Source: JAFDYH01 sp049840875 (lineage in GTDB: Bacteria > Bacteroidota > Bacteroidia > Chitinophagales > Chitinophagaceae). From it: a DNA stretch of 64,000 nucleotides. Every line of letters starts with the position of its first letter. Position 1 is the stretch's first letter. This document shows, piece after piece, positions 55,924 through 64,000 of this stretch. The DNA is taken from the NCBI GenBank assembly GCA_049840875.1, contig JASGJE010000006.1, positions 434,001 to 498,000 on the forward strand, written 5' to 3'. Under the pieces are notes generated by a model. It had not been told where the DNA came from. It did not search any database and worked only from the letters and a program-made list of their open reading frames with translations. Both the position numbers and the translations under genes were made by a program.

Positions 55924-57360
55924 ATGAAATCTCTTGAAAGAAAATGGATAGAGCTGATAATTGTATTATCTGCGCCGTTACTGTCCGTGATAGATGTATT
56001 TATTATTAATGTTGCTATTCCATCAATCAAACAGGGCGTGCATGCAAGCGATGCGGAACTGCAACTTGTAATTGCAGGGTACCTGTTAGGATACGCTGCA
56101 TTTTTAATAACAGGAGGAAGAGCCGGTGATCATTTCGGACGAAAGAAAGTATTCTTCTGGGGCATGCTTGGTTTTACTGTTGCCTCAGGTCTTTGCGGAT
56201 TGTCAATGACTCCTTTTCAACTTAATGTGACTCGTTTTTTCCAAGGGGTAAGTGCATCGTTTATGGTTCCTCAAACGATCGCCTTCATTCAGCTTTTGTT
56301 TACAGAACTCAAAGAAAGAGCCAAAGCAATTGGACTATTCGGTGTTACTCTTGGTGTTGCCGCAATTATCGGGCAAGTAATGGGTGGTTATTTAGCAAGT
56401 ACGCATTGGTTGGTAGCTGGCTGGAGACTTATATTTCTCATCAACTTACCGATCGGTATAGTAACATTATGGGCAACCCATAAATACATTTCAGAAACGA
56501 AGAAGCAGGATGGAAATAAGTTTGACTATTCCGGAATTTTTATATTGACGCTTGCGTTGTTTTCTCTTATATATCCTTTGATACAGGGCCGCGAAGCCGG
56601 ATGGCCACTATGGAGTATCGGAATGGTCGTGTTTTCGTTTTTTATATTTCTATACTTTATCCGCAATCAGAAGCGCAAACTTGCTACCGGTAAAAATCCT
56701 TTAATAGATGTAAGATTATTTAAGATACAGGATTTCAACATTGGTTTGCTGGCGGTACTGTTTCATTTTATGTTACACACTTCTTATCTTTTACTAAGTG
56801 CGGTGTACCTGCAGAATGGCCTTGGAATATCAGCTATGCAATGTGGGATGTATTTTATTTTACCAGGTATTTTGTTTATTACTTCATCTGTCATCGCATC
56901 AAGGCAAATTGTGCGATTTGGTGAACGAGTGCTGCAGGTTGGTGTATTACTTTTAGCGCTCAGTTTTCTGTTGCAATTGCAATTACTGAAAGCGGGAGTT
57001 AATAGCTGGTTTATAATATCACTTATGAGTATATGGGGCTTGGGAAATGGGTTGATTCTACCGTCGTTGCTGAATATTGTTCTTAAAAGCGTTCCTCCAC
57101 AATATGTCGGTGCTGCAGCAGGAGTTTATTCTACTTTTCAACAAACGGCATCCGCCTTGGGTGTAAGTATAATCGGCGGCATATTTTTTTACTTTGCTAA
57201 AAGTGGTTGGCAATCTGCTTATCACGCAGGTTTAATAGCGATCCTGGTTTGTGTGGCATTGGTTGGGTTTGCATTGTTTTTATTGCCGGAATCAAAAACG
57301 GCCAACACTGCAACTTTACAGAATCGGAATATACAAAGTCAGACGTTTGCTGTGGATTGA
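55924..57360 (+). CDS. MFS multidrug efflux transporter, DHA2 (14-helix) type
   Basis: The 478-residue protein has about 14 membrane helices. The opening motif region (DVFIINVAIPSIKQGV) and motif A (GGRAGDHFGRKKVFFWG) are typical of the EmrB/QacA group, as are the later QVMGGYLAS and WRLIFLINLPIGI blocks. It probably exports toxic organic compounds by proton antiport. The start lies 1 nt after the tetR stop. The C-terminus ends in a soluble tail before the terminator region. Confidence 0.93.
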   Translation: MKSLERKWIELIIVLSAPLLSVIDVFIINVAIPSIKQGVHASDAELQLVIAGYLLGYAAFLITGGRAGDHFGRKKVFFWGMLGFTVASGLCGLSMTPFQLNVTRFFQGVSASFMVPQTIAFIQLLFTELKERAKAIGLFGVTLGVAAIIGQVMGGYLASTHWLVAGWRLIFLINLPIGIVTLWATHKYISETKKQDGNKFDYSGIFILTLALFSLIYPLIQGREAGWPLWSIGMVVFSFFIFLYFIRNQKRKLATGKNPLIDVRLFKIQDFNIGLLAVLFHFMLHTSYLLLSAVYLQNGLGISAMQCGMYFILPGILFITSSVIASRQIVRFGERVLQVGVLLLALSFLLQLQLLKAGVNSWFIISLMSIWGLGNGLILPSLLNIVLKSVPPQYVGAAAGVYSTFQQTASALGVSIIGGIFFYFAKSGWQSAYHAGLIAILVCVALVGFALFLLPESKTANTATLQNRNIQSQTFAVD

Positions 57361-57391
57361 TGCAGGTTTAAATAAGATCTATACTATTAAT

Positions 57392-57430
57392 AAAAACAAA
57401 GAGATCAGCAATAATTCTGATCTCTTTGTT
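57392..57430 (-). terminator. Minus-strand terminator after tRNA-Phe-like copy
   Basis: A perfect 14-bp stem (AACAAAGAGATCAG with CTGATCTCTTTGTT, 8-nt loop) is followed on the minus strand by a T-run. It directly follows the degenerate tRNA-Phe copy, so a tRNA-nuclease-copy transcript could end here. Confidence 0.7.
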
Positions 57431-57497
57431 GTGGGGCGGGATCGAACCGCCGACACAAGGATTTTCAGTCCTTTTCCGCCAACGGCGGATACCGCAC
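57428..57497 (-). pseudogene. tRNA-Phe-like copy with replaced D-arm
   Basis: On the minus strand 45 nt (57430-57474) are identical to the anticodon arm, variable loop and T-arm of the intact tRNA-Phe at 57799-57871. The D-arm is exactly replaced by the palindrome TCCGCC-GTT-GGCGGA (57475-57489), while the flanking TA and GTGCGG match again. The acceptor stem has mismatches (A1-C72, G2-A71, C5-A68). A canonical tRNA fold is not possible, so it is a pseudogene or a different structured RNA. It begins right after the stop of the GIY-YIG gene. Confidence 0.75.
57475..57489. repeat. 15-nt palindrome, copy 1
   Basis: The sequence TCCGCC-AAC-GGCGGA replaces the D-arm in the tRNA-Phe-like copy. A second copy with a different loop lies at 57910-57924. 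Confidence 0.7.
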
Positions 57498-57758
57498 TTA
57501 TAGTGTATCCAAATATTTTTTTACAATCAATTTTATTTCTTCCCTTCCAACTCCGCTTTTAAAAAACTTTTCGCGGTTCATTGCGCCATGTTTGGTTTCA
57601 AAGCTTTCTGAATAAATCAATATCCATGGCCGGTATTTCAATGTGAAGCCTTTTGCTTCTGTTACATTATGTTCAATTAATCGTCGCTCAATGTCATTGG
57701 TAAACCCGGTGTAGGTTTTGCACGAAGTGGAAGAATACAGGATATATAGAAAATACAA
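57498..57758 (-). CDS. GIY-YIG nuclease domain protein
   Basis: The 86-residue protein has the GIY-YIG core: YFLYILYSSTSCKTYTGFT (2-20), the conserved NDIERRLIEHN (21-31) and a C-terminal region with R-P-W-I-L-I-Y and the E of HGAMNREKFFKSG. The reading frame is open back into the tRNA gene. There is no in-frame ATG after the tRNA, so the TTG at 57758 is assumed and the start is uncertain. GIY-YIG enzymes cut DNA and occur in homing and repair proteins. The gene lies between an intact tRNA-Phe and a defective copy. Confidence 0.8.
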   Translation of the reverse strand: MYFLYILYSSTSCKTYTGFTNDIERRLIEHNVTEAKGFTLKYRPWILIYSESFETKHGAMNREKFFKSGVGREEIKLIVKKYLDTL

Positions 57759-57798
57759 GACAATAAAAAAACCTCTGCATATACAAAGGTTTAGTTTG

Positions 57799-57871
57799 TG
57801 GTGTGGGGCGGGATCGAACCGCCGACACAAGGATTTTCAGTCCTTTGCTCTACCGACTGAGCTACCGCACC
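57799..57871 (-). tRNA. tRNA-Phe (GAA)
   Basis: The 73-nt minus-strand sequence folds into a cloverleaf: acceptor GGTGCGG with CCACACC, D-arm GCTC/GAGC with AGTCGGTA loop, anticodon arm AAGGA-CTGAAAA-TCCTT (anticodon GAA), and T-arm GGCGG-TTCGATC-CCGCC. The acceptor has one mismatch (C5-A68). The CCA end is not encoded. Confidence 0.93.
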
Positions 57872-57891
57872 ATTATGTCAATTACACTTCT

Positions 57892-57935
57892 AAGGGTTTT
57901 CAGTCCTTTTCCGCCGCTGGCGGATACCGCACTTA
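57892..57935 (-). pseudogene. Partial tRNA-Phe-like copy, 5' part only
   Basis: On the minus strand this copy begins TAAGTGCGGTA, has the palindrome TCCGCC-AGC-GGCGGA in place of the D-arm and continues into the anticodon arm with loop CTGAAAA. It then stops matching. It lies 20 nt upstream of the intact tRNA-Phe and shares its exact junctions with the copy at 57428-57497. Confidence 0.7.
57910..57924. repeat. 15-nt palindrome, copy 2
   Basis: TCCGCC-GCT-GGCGGA has the same stem as the copy at 57475-57489 but a different 3-nt loop. Confidence 0.7.
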
Positions 57936-58019
57936 CTCTTCCCGCGATTAACGGGCTGCAAAAATAGGGCTATCGGGGTAAAATCGGAAATCTTATCCCA
58001 ACTAATTTAGCGGACTCGG

Positions 58020-60278
58020 TTACATACCATATTGGGCTAAGAACTTGATACGCATAATCTTCAACTGCTCCCAACTGAAATTGTAATCAGATAATTCTTC
58101 TTGTGCTACCTGTAATGAAGAGGTTTCGCAACCTTTGAAATATTCCATTATTTCATCCTGGTCTTCTTCGTCAATCATCTCGTCAATAGCATAGTCAAGA
58201 TTAAGCTTGGTACCACTGGCCGCAATGGTTTCCATTTCTTCCAGCATTTCATCCAATCGCCAACCTTTGTTTTTGGCAATCGTTTCAAGTGGCATCTTTT
58301 TATCCGTTTGCTGAATAATGAAAACCTTGTTGCCGCTTTTATTCACCACACTTTTCATTACAAAATCATCCGGCCTCTCTATATTGTTTTCTTCAACATA
58401 CCGCGCAACCATATCGACAAATGGCTTGCCATATCGTAACGCTTTCCCCTTGCTTACACCCTGGCACTTCTCCAGGTCTGCAACTGTTATCGGGTATAGC
58501 GTGGCCATATCCTGCAACGATGTTTCCAGGAAAATAACGAATGGCGGCAATCCTTTTTTCTTCGCTTCTTTCTGGCGAAGCTCTTTCAGCATTTCAAATA
58601 GCTTATCATCAGCCGCTGCACCAGTACCAGTCTCAGATGCTTCCTCATCATCTTCATTCGCTTCTTCAAAAAGGTTATTCAAAACAATCTTGAATGACTT
58701 AGGCTTCTTTGCAAATGCTTCACCAGCTTTTGTAATCTTCAATACACCATACTCTACAATATCCTTGCTCAGCAATCCCTCGAGTAACATTTGGCGGATG
58801 ATAGAATTCCAGAAATGCGCAGGCTGATCGTTACCACTTGCAAAAACTTCAATTCCATCATGCCGGAACATTTGAATTTGTGGTGTTAGCTTACCTGAAA
58901 TGATATTTACTGTATAGTCTGTAGCAAAACGCTCATCCAACGCTCTTATAACTTTCAATACTTTTACTACTTCATCTTTCGCTTCTATCTTTTCTTTTGG
59001 ATGTTTACAGTTATCGCAGTTGTCACAATTCTCTTTTGTATAATCTTCACCAAAATAACTCATGAGGCTTTTGCGGCGGCATACACCACTTTCTGCATAA
59101 GCCACAGTTTCTGTGATAAGCTGAGCGCCTACTTCACGTTCACTAAGAGGCTTATCACGCATCAGGTGCTCCAGCTTGGAAACATCTTTATGCGAATAAT
59201 ACAGAATACATTTGCCTTCCAATCCATCGCGACCTGCACGACCAGTTTCTTGGTAATAATTTTCAATCGACTTGGGAATATTATAGTGAATTACAAAACG
59301 GATATCCGGCTTGTCGATTCCCATTCCAAAGGCAATAGTGGCGACAATTACCTGCATGTCTTCATTCAGAAATTGATCTTGTCTCTCCGCACGTATTTTA
59401 CTGTCAATTCCGGCATGATAGGCAACAGCTTTCACATCATTCTTCTGTAAAAGTTCCGCAAGTTCTTCTGTTGTCTTACGGTTTGTAGTATAAATGATAC
59501 CACTCTTTCCTTTATTCTGTGAAATGAATTTTACAATGCTTTTCAGCGTTTGTTCTTTCTTGACCTTCGGTTGTATTTCGTAATACAGATTGGGCCTGTT
59601 GAATGAAGAAGTATAAATGTGCGGTGTGCGCAGGTCGAGATTCTTAATGATATCACTTTGCACTTTTGGAGTGGCCGTTGCCGTTAGTGCAATAACCGGT
59701 ACATCAGGACTTATCTGAATCATCATTTCCCGAAGCCTTCGGTATTCAGGGCGAAAATCATGTCCCCATTCTGAAATACAGTGTGCTTCGTCTACCGCAA
59801 AAAAAGAAATTTTAAGATCGCTGAAGAATTCAAGGTTTTCCTGTTTTGTCAATGTTTCCGGGGCCACATACAATAGCTTTGTTTTGCCACTCAGCAAATC
59901 ACTATGTACTTCAGCGATTTCCTTTTTCGTCAATGTAGAATTGAGAAAGTGCGCCACATCATCTTTGCTGCTATAGCTGCGCACCAGGTCTACCTGGTTT
60001 TTCATCAGGGCAATCAAAGGGCTAACGATTATTGCTACGCCCTCACTTACCAATGCCGGCAACTGATAGCACAGACTTTTTCCGCCACCTGTTGGCATTA
60101 TTACAAATGTATCGTGTCCTGCAAGTACAGATTCGATGATTTTTTCCTGGTTGTCTTTGAATTTTTCAAAACCAAAATTTTCGCTTAACGCTCTGTGTAG
60201 GTCGAACCGTGATCCTGAAGTCTCTTTCGTTTTAGAAGCTTTCTTCGCCGCGGGTTTCTTTGCTGTAGGTGTCGCCAT
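58020..60278 (-). CDS. recQ: ATP-dependent DNA helicase RecQ
   Basis: RecQ unwinds DNA 3' to 5' in recombination and fork repair. The 752-residue protein has a short Ala/Lys-rich N-terminal tail (1-20), Walker A MPTGGGKS (61-68) and the DEAH box at 163-166 (AVDEAHCISEWGHDFRPEY). The second RecA domain has QETGRAGRDG. The RecQ-C zinc domain has C-R-R-K and C-D-N-C-D-N-C. A winged helix and an HRDC domain near the C-terminus are also present. The acidic insert DDEEASETGTG separates the latter. It is divergent from kdsD, a common arrangement in this phylum. Confidence 0.97.
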   Translation of the reverse strand: MATPTAKKPAAKKASKTKETSGSRFDLHRALSENFGFEKFKDNQEKIIESVLAGHDTFVIMPTGGGKSLCYQLPALVSEGVAIIVSPLIALMKNQVDLVRSYSSKDDVAHFLNSTLTKKEIAEVHSDLLSGKTKLLYVAPETLTKQENLEFFSDLKISFFAVDEAHCISEWGHDFRPEYRRLREMMIQISPDVPVIALTATATPKVQSDIIKNLDLRTPHIYTSSFNRPNLYYEIQPKVKKEQTLKSIVKFISQNKGKSGIIYTTNRKTTEELAELLQKNDVKAVAYHAGIDSKIRAERQDQFLNEDMQVIVATIAFGMGIDKPDIRFVIHYNIPKSIENYYQETGRAGRDGLEGKCILYYSHKDVSKLEHLMRDKPLSEREVGAQLITETVAYAESGVCRRKSLMSYFGEDYTKENCDNCDNCKHPKEKIEAKDEVVKVLKVIRALDERFATDYTVNIISGKLTPQIQMFRHDGIEVFASGNDQPAHFWNSIIRQMLLEGLLSKDIVEYGVLKITKAGEAFAKKPKSFKIVLNNLFEEANEDDEEASETGTGAAADDKLFEMLKELRQKEAKKKGLPPFVIFLETSLQDMATLYPITVADLEKCQGVSKGKALRYGKPFVDMVARYVEENNIERPDDFVMKSVVNKSGNKVFIIQQTDKKMPLETIAKNKGWRLDEMLEEMETIAASGTKLNLDYAIDEMIDEEDQDEIMEYFKGCETSSLQVAQEELSDYNFSWEQLKIMRIKFLAQYGM

Positions 60279-60614
60279 TACTTCAATATTTTCGTTCTCT
60301 TCTTGTAAGGGAAGTGATTAAGTTAATCAATTTTGCCCTTATTTACCGTATCAATTTGAAATCGGTATCTGCCGTCAAATGTTTTTAAAACCCTGGTTGG
60401 CAGTGCTGATAATCGGGTTAAGAGAGGCTTTTTTAAATTGGTCTGGTATGGACAGTTTTAAAAAGCAGATTATTCGGCTGCTGACCAATGACAAGGACCG
60501 CGAATTTACAATGCATTTATCTATCCTGAAAGCCCAAAAGGTTAAATATTATAGTATATCGTTTGCGTTTAATACAGAATGCCTACCAAAACCTATAATT
60601 TTGCGGCTTTCAAA
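60279..60614 (+). other. recQ-kdsD divergent intergenic region
   Basis: No gene is supported. An 82-codon plus-strand frame is a chance frame overlapping kdsD. A TAATTTTG -7 box at 60596-60603 lies 11 nt before the ATG at 60615, supporting that start over the ATG at 60579. Confidence 0.45.
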
Positions 60615-61577
60615 ATGCAACAATTGATACGAGAGACAGCGATTCGCACCATTGAGCTTGAGGCACAAGCTGTTTCGGGCCTTAAGGCATTTATCGATGA
60701 TGATTTTGAAAAGGCAGTTAACGCTATCAATAATTGCCGTGGCCGCGTGGTGGTAAGCGGTATTGGTAAAAGCGCTGTTATTGCTCAAAAAATCGTTGCA
60801 ACGTTTAACTCTACAGGGACACCGTCTATTTTCCTGCATGCGGCAGATGCAATTCATGGTGATATCGGTATGATGCAACAAGATGATGTTGCGATTATTA
60901 TCAGTAAAAGCGGAAACAGCCCCGAGATAAAAGTACTGGTACCACTGATCAAAAACTTCGGCAACACATTAATAGGTATGGCAGGCAATAAAGAATCCTA
61001 CCTCGGAGTTCATGCAGATATTGTTTTGAATACAAGCGTTGACCAGGAAGCATGTCCGAATAATCTTGCTCCGACATCGAGCACGACGGCGCAGTTGGTG
61101 ATGGGTGATGCCTTGGCCGTTGTATTGATGGAATTAAAAGGATTTGGCTCAGAAGATTTTGCAAAGTTTCACCCGGGTGGTTCTTTGGGAAAAAAATTAT
61201 ACCTGCGGGTGGCTGATTTATACAAGAATAATGAAAAACCCGTTGTATTACCGCACAGTAGTCTCAAAGAGGTAATTGTTGAAATGACGCAACGACGATT
61301 GGGCGTAACAGCGGTAACCAATGACAATGATAAACTACTTGGTATAATTACGGATGGCGATCTGCGGAGAATGCTGGAAAAAGACAAACCGGTAGATACA
61401 GTTACGGCAAAAGACATTATGACTACGTCGCCGAAGATGATAAACCCTGATGCATTAGCGATTGATGCACTTGATTTAATGCGGAAGTATGAGATAACAA
61501 CACTGGTAGTATGTGAGGAAGAAATTTATAAAGGAATTATACATTTGCAGGATTTAGTCCGTGAAGGATTAATCTAA
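60615..61577 (+). CDS. kdsD: Arabinose-5-phosphate isomerase (KdsD/KpsF family)
   Basis: This isomerase makes arabinose-5-phosphate for Kdo synthesis in lipopolysaccharide. The 320-residue protein has an N-terminal SIS domain (VVVSGIGKSAVIAQK, AIIISKSGNSPEIK) with the family marker APTSSTTAQLVMGDALA and FHPGGSLGKKL. Two CBS domains at the C-terminus include DGDLRRMLEK and ITTLVVCEEEIYKGIIHLQD. The internal ATG at 60615 is chosen because the -7 box lies between the two candidate starts; the ATG at 60579 would add 12 residues. manC follows 51 nt downstream. Confidence 0.94.
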   Translation: MQQLIRETAIRTIELEAQAVSGLKAFIDDDFEKAVNAINNCRGRVVVSGIGKSAVIAQKIVATFNSTGTPSIFLHAADAIHGDIGMMQQDDVAIIISKSGNSPEIKVLVPLIKNFGNTLIGMAGNKESYLGVHADIVLNTSVDQEACPNNLAPTSSTTAQLVMGDALAVVLMELKGFGSEDFAKFHPGGSLGKKLYLRVADLYKNNEKPVVLPHSSLKEVIVEMTQRRLGVTAVTNDNDKLLGIITDGDLRRMLEKDKPVDTVTAKDIMTTSPKMINPDALAIDALDLMRKYEITTLVVCEEEIYKGIIHLQDLVREGLI

Positions 61578-61628
61578 CCCTATTACAAAAACAAAGACCA
61601 TTACCCGCTTTCAAATTTTTGATTGTAA

Positions 61629-62711
61629 ATGAACAAACATAATTACGTAGCAATAATGGCTGGCGGTATCGGCAGCCGGTTCTGGCCAATGAGCCGTACA
61701 TCATATCCCAAGCAATTCCTTGATATTTTGCATACGGGCCGTACATTGATTCAGCAAACTTTTGACAGGTATAAAAAGATTGTTCCAGTCGAAAACATCT
61801 TTATTGTTACTTCGGTTGAATACACTGCAATTGTAAAAAAACAATTGCCTGAACTGAATGAAGAAAACATTTTAAGCGAACCATCGCGGAAAAATACTGC
61901 GCCCTGCATTGCTTATGTTTCATTCAAACTTTTGCAAAAAGATCCTGATGCGTGTTTGATTGTTGCGCCTGCTGATCACTTAATACTCGAGCCTGAGGAA
62001 TTTGTAAAATCCGCAAACAAGGCATTGGGATTCGTTAATCACATTAATGCATTGGTCACGCTGGGCATTAAACCAACGTACCCAAATACAGGCTATGGTT
62101 ATATTCAGCACGACAGCCTTATGGCTGCAGAGGATGTTTATAAAGTGAAAACATTTACGGAAAAGCCGAATGTTGAATTGGCGAAGACTTTTATCAGCAG
62201 CGGAGATTTTTTATGGAATGCTGGTATTTTTTTCTGGAAAGCAAAGAATATTCTTGCTGCATTTGAAAAGCATCTACCGGAAATGTATGAAGTGTTTGCG
62301 GCCGAAAAAGATAAGTTTAATACTGATGAGGAAACAAAAGCAATCGAACAGATATATCCGCAATGCACAAATATTTCAATTGATTTTGGCGTATTGGAGC
62401 AAGCAGATAATGTTTATGTAATTCCTGCTTCATTTGGCTGGAGCGATCTTGGCACATGGAATAGCGCATGGGATAGCATGGAAAAAGATTATCTCGGCAA
62501 TGCTGTTGCGGGTAAAAAAGTGATGGTAGTGGATGCTGCAAAATGTGTGGTGCATGTACCGGATAATAAGCTGGTGGTATTGCAAGGTCTCGACGATTTC
62601 ATAGTGGTCGATACAAAAGACGTTTTACTGATTTGCAAAAAGGAAAAAGAACAGGAGATTAAAGAATATGTAGCAGAAGTAAAACGAAATATAGGAGACC
62701 AGTTTATTTAA
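61629..62711 (+). CDS. manC: Mannose-1-phosphate guanylyltransferase
   Basis: ManC makes GDP-mannose from GTP and mannose-1-phosphate for surface polysaccharides and glycoproteins. The 360-residue protein has the nucleotidyltransferase signature MAGGIGSRFWPMSR (10-23), PKQFLDIL, the SEPSRKNTAPCIA region, APADHLI and the FWKAKNIL block. The sugar-binding FTEKP and SFGWSDLGTWNS are present. The C-terminal isomerase (cupin) domain found in bifunctional ManC/AlgA enzymes is absent. It is probably co-transcribed with kdsD. Confidence 0.94.
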   Translation: MNKHNYVAIMAGGIGSRFWPMSRTSYPKQFLDILHTGRTLIQQTFDRYKKIVPVENIFIVTSVEYTAIVKKQLPELNEENILSEPSRKNTAPCIAYVSFKLLQKDPDACLIVAPADHLILEPEEFVKSANKALGFVNHINALVTLGIKPTYPNTGYGYIQHDSLMAAEDVYKVKTFTEKPNVELAKTFISSGDFLWNAGIFFWKAKNILAAFEKHLPEMYEVFAAEKDKFNTDEETKAIEQIYPQCTNISIDFGVLEQADNVYVIPASFGWSDLGTWNSAWDSMEKDYLGNAVAGKKVMVVDAAKCVVHVPDNKLVVLQGLDDFIVVDTKDVLLICKKEKEQEIKEYVAEVKRNIGDQFI

Positions 62712-62715
62712 AAAA

Positions 62716-64000
62716 TTATTTCAACAACTGATAAGCGATCAGGCTCATAATATAGGCGAGGCTTGTCATATACGCCAATTGGATCAATGGCCATTTCCAG
62801 CTTTGTGTTTCGCGACGTACGATTGCCAGTGTACTCATACATTGCATCGCAAACGCATAAAAGATCATCAATGAAATTCCGGAAGCGACTGTAAAAAGAG
62901 AAGTGCCGCCAGGTCTCACAGCAGCTTTCATTTTATCCTGCAGCTTTGTATTATCATCTTTTACTTCACCAGCGCTGAAAAGTGTCGCCATGGTGCCAAC
63001 AAAAACTTCCCGTGCATAGAATGAAGTAATTAATGCGATGCCAATCCTCCAATCATATCCTAATGGCTTAATTGCCGGCTCAATCGTTTTGCCCAAAATA
63101 CCAGCGTAGGAATTTTCGAGTTTAGCAGTTTGCCATTGTGCATCGATAACCGTGGTATCTGCACCGGGTTGCTTCAATTGCTCCTGGCGCTGTTGTGCAA
63201 CCTGCTCCATTCTCCTGGAAGGACCAAATGAACTCAACGCCCAAAGAATAAGACTGATCACCATAATTACTCTTCCCGCATCCGTGACAAAAATCTTTGC
63301 TTTATTAATCATCGTTTGCACCACATTTTTCCATCTGGGTGGTCGATACGTAGGTAATTCAAGAATAAAAAAGCTTTTCTCATTTATCTTGATGAACAAT
63401 CGGGCAACATAAGAAACGACCAATGCCATAACGACTCCTAACAAATACAATCCCATCATCACCAATCCCTGTACACTCATAAAACCCAACAAATACGTTT
63501 TCGGAATCACAAGGCTGATAATGATAGTATATACAGGCAATCGTGCAGAACAACTCATTAATGGGGTAATTAAAATAGTCAGCAGTCGCTCTTTCCTGTT
63601 TTCAATATTTCTTGCACTCATTATTGCAGGCACAGCACATGCGAAACCACTGATCATCGGCATCACACTTTTTCCATTCAGGCCCACATTGCGCATAAGC
63701 CTGTCCGTTAAGAAGCTGATGCGGGCCATATAACCAGTATCTTCCAGCAATGTAATGAGACCAAAAAGAATCATGATCTGCGGTACAAAAACAAGAATAC
63801 CACCAAGACCGGCCAGGATTCCATTGGTAAGCAAATCGCTCCACCAGGTGTTGGGTAATACTGATGAGAGTGAGGCATTCAGATTGGAAAAACCGGCATC
63901 AATCCAATCCATAGGAAACTTCGCCAGCCAAAAAACGCATTGAAATAATAAAAACAGAACCGTAAGAAGAATGATGTAACCCCAGCGCCGGTGCAATAGA
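62716..64000 (-). CDS. feoB: Ferrous iron transporter FeoB, C-terminal part
   Basis: This is the membrane part of FeoB. The frame is open to the window edge, so the gene continues beyond position 64000. About 427 residues are visible, from WGYIILLTVLFLLFQ to the C-terminus. Diagnostic Gate motifs are GFACAVPAIMSARNIENRKERLL and TPLMSCSARLPVY (the conserved cysteines and arginines) and later SFYAREVFVGTMATLF. The N-terminal G-protein domain lies outside the window. The unusual Q-rich stretch RRMEQVAQQRQEQ in a loop near residue 265 is noteworthy. It is convergent with manC with a 4-nt gap. Confidence 0.95.
   Translation of the reverse strand, partial: LLHRRWGYIILLTVLFLLFQCVFWLAKFPMDWIDAGFSNLNASLSSVLPNTWWSDLLTNGILAGLGGILVFVPQIMILFGLITLLEDTGYMARISFLTDRLMRNVGLNGKSVMPMISGFACAVPAIMSARNIENRKERLLTILITPLMSCSARLPVYTIIISLVIPKTYLLGFMSVQGLVMMGLYLLGVVMALVVSYVARLFIKINEKSFFILELPTYRPPRWKNVVQTMINKAKIFVTDAGRVIMVISLILWALSSFGPSRRMEQVAQQRQEQLKQPGADTTVIDAQWQTAKLENSYAGILGKTIEPAIKPLGYDWRIGIALITSFYAREVFVGTMATLFSAGEVKDDNTKLQDKMKAAVRPGGTSLFTVASGISLMIFYAFAMQCMSTLAIVRRETQSWKWPLIQLAYMTSLAYIMSLIAYQLLK

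Noticed and set aside
57251..57951. Plus-strand frames reading GRDRTADTRIFSP and GAGSNRRHKDFQSFA
   Set aside because: They are antisense translations of the tRNA-Phe gene and its copies, a known source of false proteins. They have no independent coding signal.
58318..59450. Plus-strand frames of 169 and 149 codons inside recQ
   Set aside because: They lie fully antisense to conserved RecQ domains and have no recognisable motifs.
1..64000. CRISPR arrays, insertion sequences, rRNA
   Set aside because: No repeat-spacer pattern, transposase or rRNA sequence was seen anywhere in the window.

Overview
The window looks like a chromosomal segment from a Bacteroidota bacterium, most likely a member of the Chitinophagaceae. 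The evidence is a SusC/SusD pair, CarboxypepD_reg-type outer-membrane barrels, a GLPGLI-family protein, a PadR/PspC pair, MqnC (futalosine menaquinone route), Bacteroidota-type -7 boxes (TAnnTTTG) in front of many genes, and weak Shine-Dalgarno signals. Most of it is ordinary chromosome. I see no insertion sequence, prophage or CRISPR array.

Layout. 1-12 kb: a UspA protein, an orphan ExbD, a PadR-PspC envelope-stress pair, gcvT, an SRPBCC protein, a ComB-type phosphatase, a secreted CBM9-like protein and a large SWIM-SNF2 helicase. 12-22 kb: a small unlisted ORF, then a locus with an outer-membrane barrel, a GLPGLI protein and an overlapping histidine kinase/response regulator pair. The barrel and GLPGLI promoters share the same triple-TTAAC arrangement. 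An AsmA-like protein follows. 22-28 kb: nagA, a dihaem cytochrome c lipoprotein, mqnC, a PDZ aspartyl protease and nadA.

28-35 kb, minus strand: an M20D amidohydrolase, a DEDD exonuclease, a frameshifted SET gene, a Ddl-like ATP-grasp ligase, an ATP-grasp-SET fusion and a class I aminotransferase. The SET/ATP-grasp group is the best candidate for an undescribed pathway. 35-40 kb: a chromate transporter, nadD, feoA, ybeY, two parS-like palindromes and mnmG. 40-55 kb: a GH3 enzyme, two hydrolases, a polytopic membrane protein, an ABC permease, SusC, SusD, GH43 and a small lipoprotein. Together these look like a loose polysaccharide-utilisation neighbourhood. 55-64 kb: a TetR-MFS efflux operon with a clear operator palindrome, a tRNA-Phe mosaic around a GIY-YIG nuclease gene, recQ, kdsD/kpsF, manC and the C-terminal part of feoB, cut by the window end.

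How the genes work together. KdsD and ManC supply sugar precursors for the cell surface. NadA and NadD belong to NAD synthesis. MqnC belongs to menaquinone synthesis, which would feed respiration together with the cytochrome c. The two-component pair probably controls the neighbouring barrel and GLPGLI genes. All product calls come from reading motifs by eye. No database search was run.
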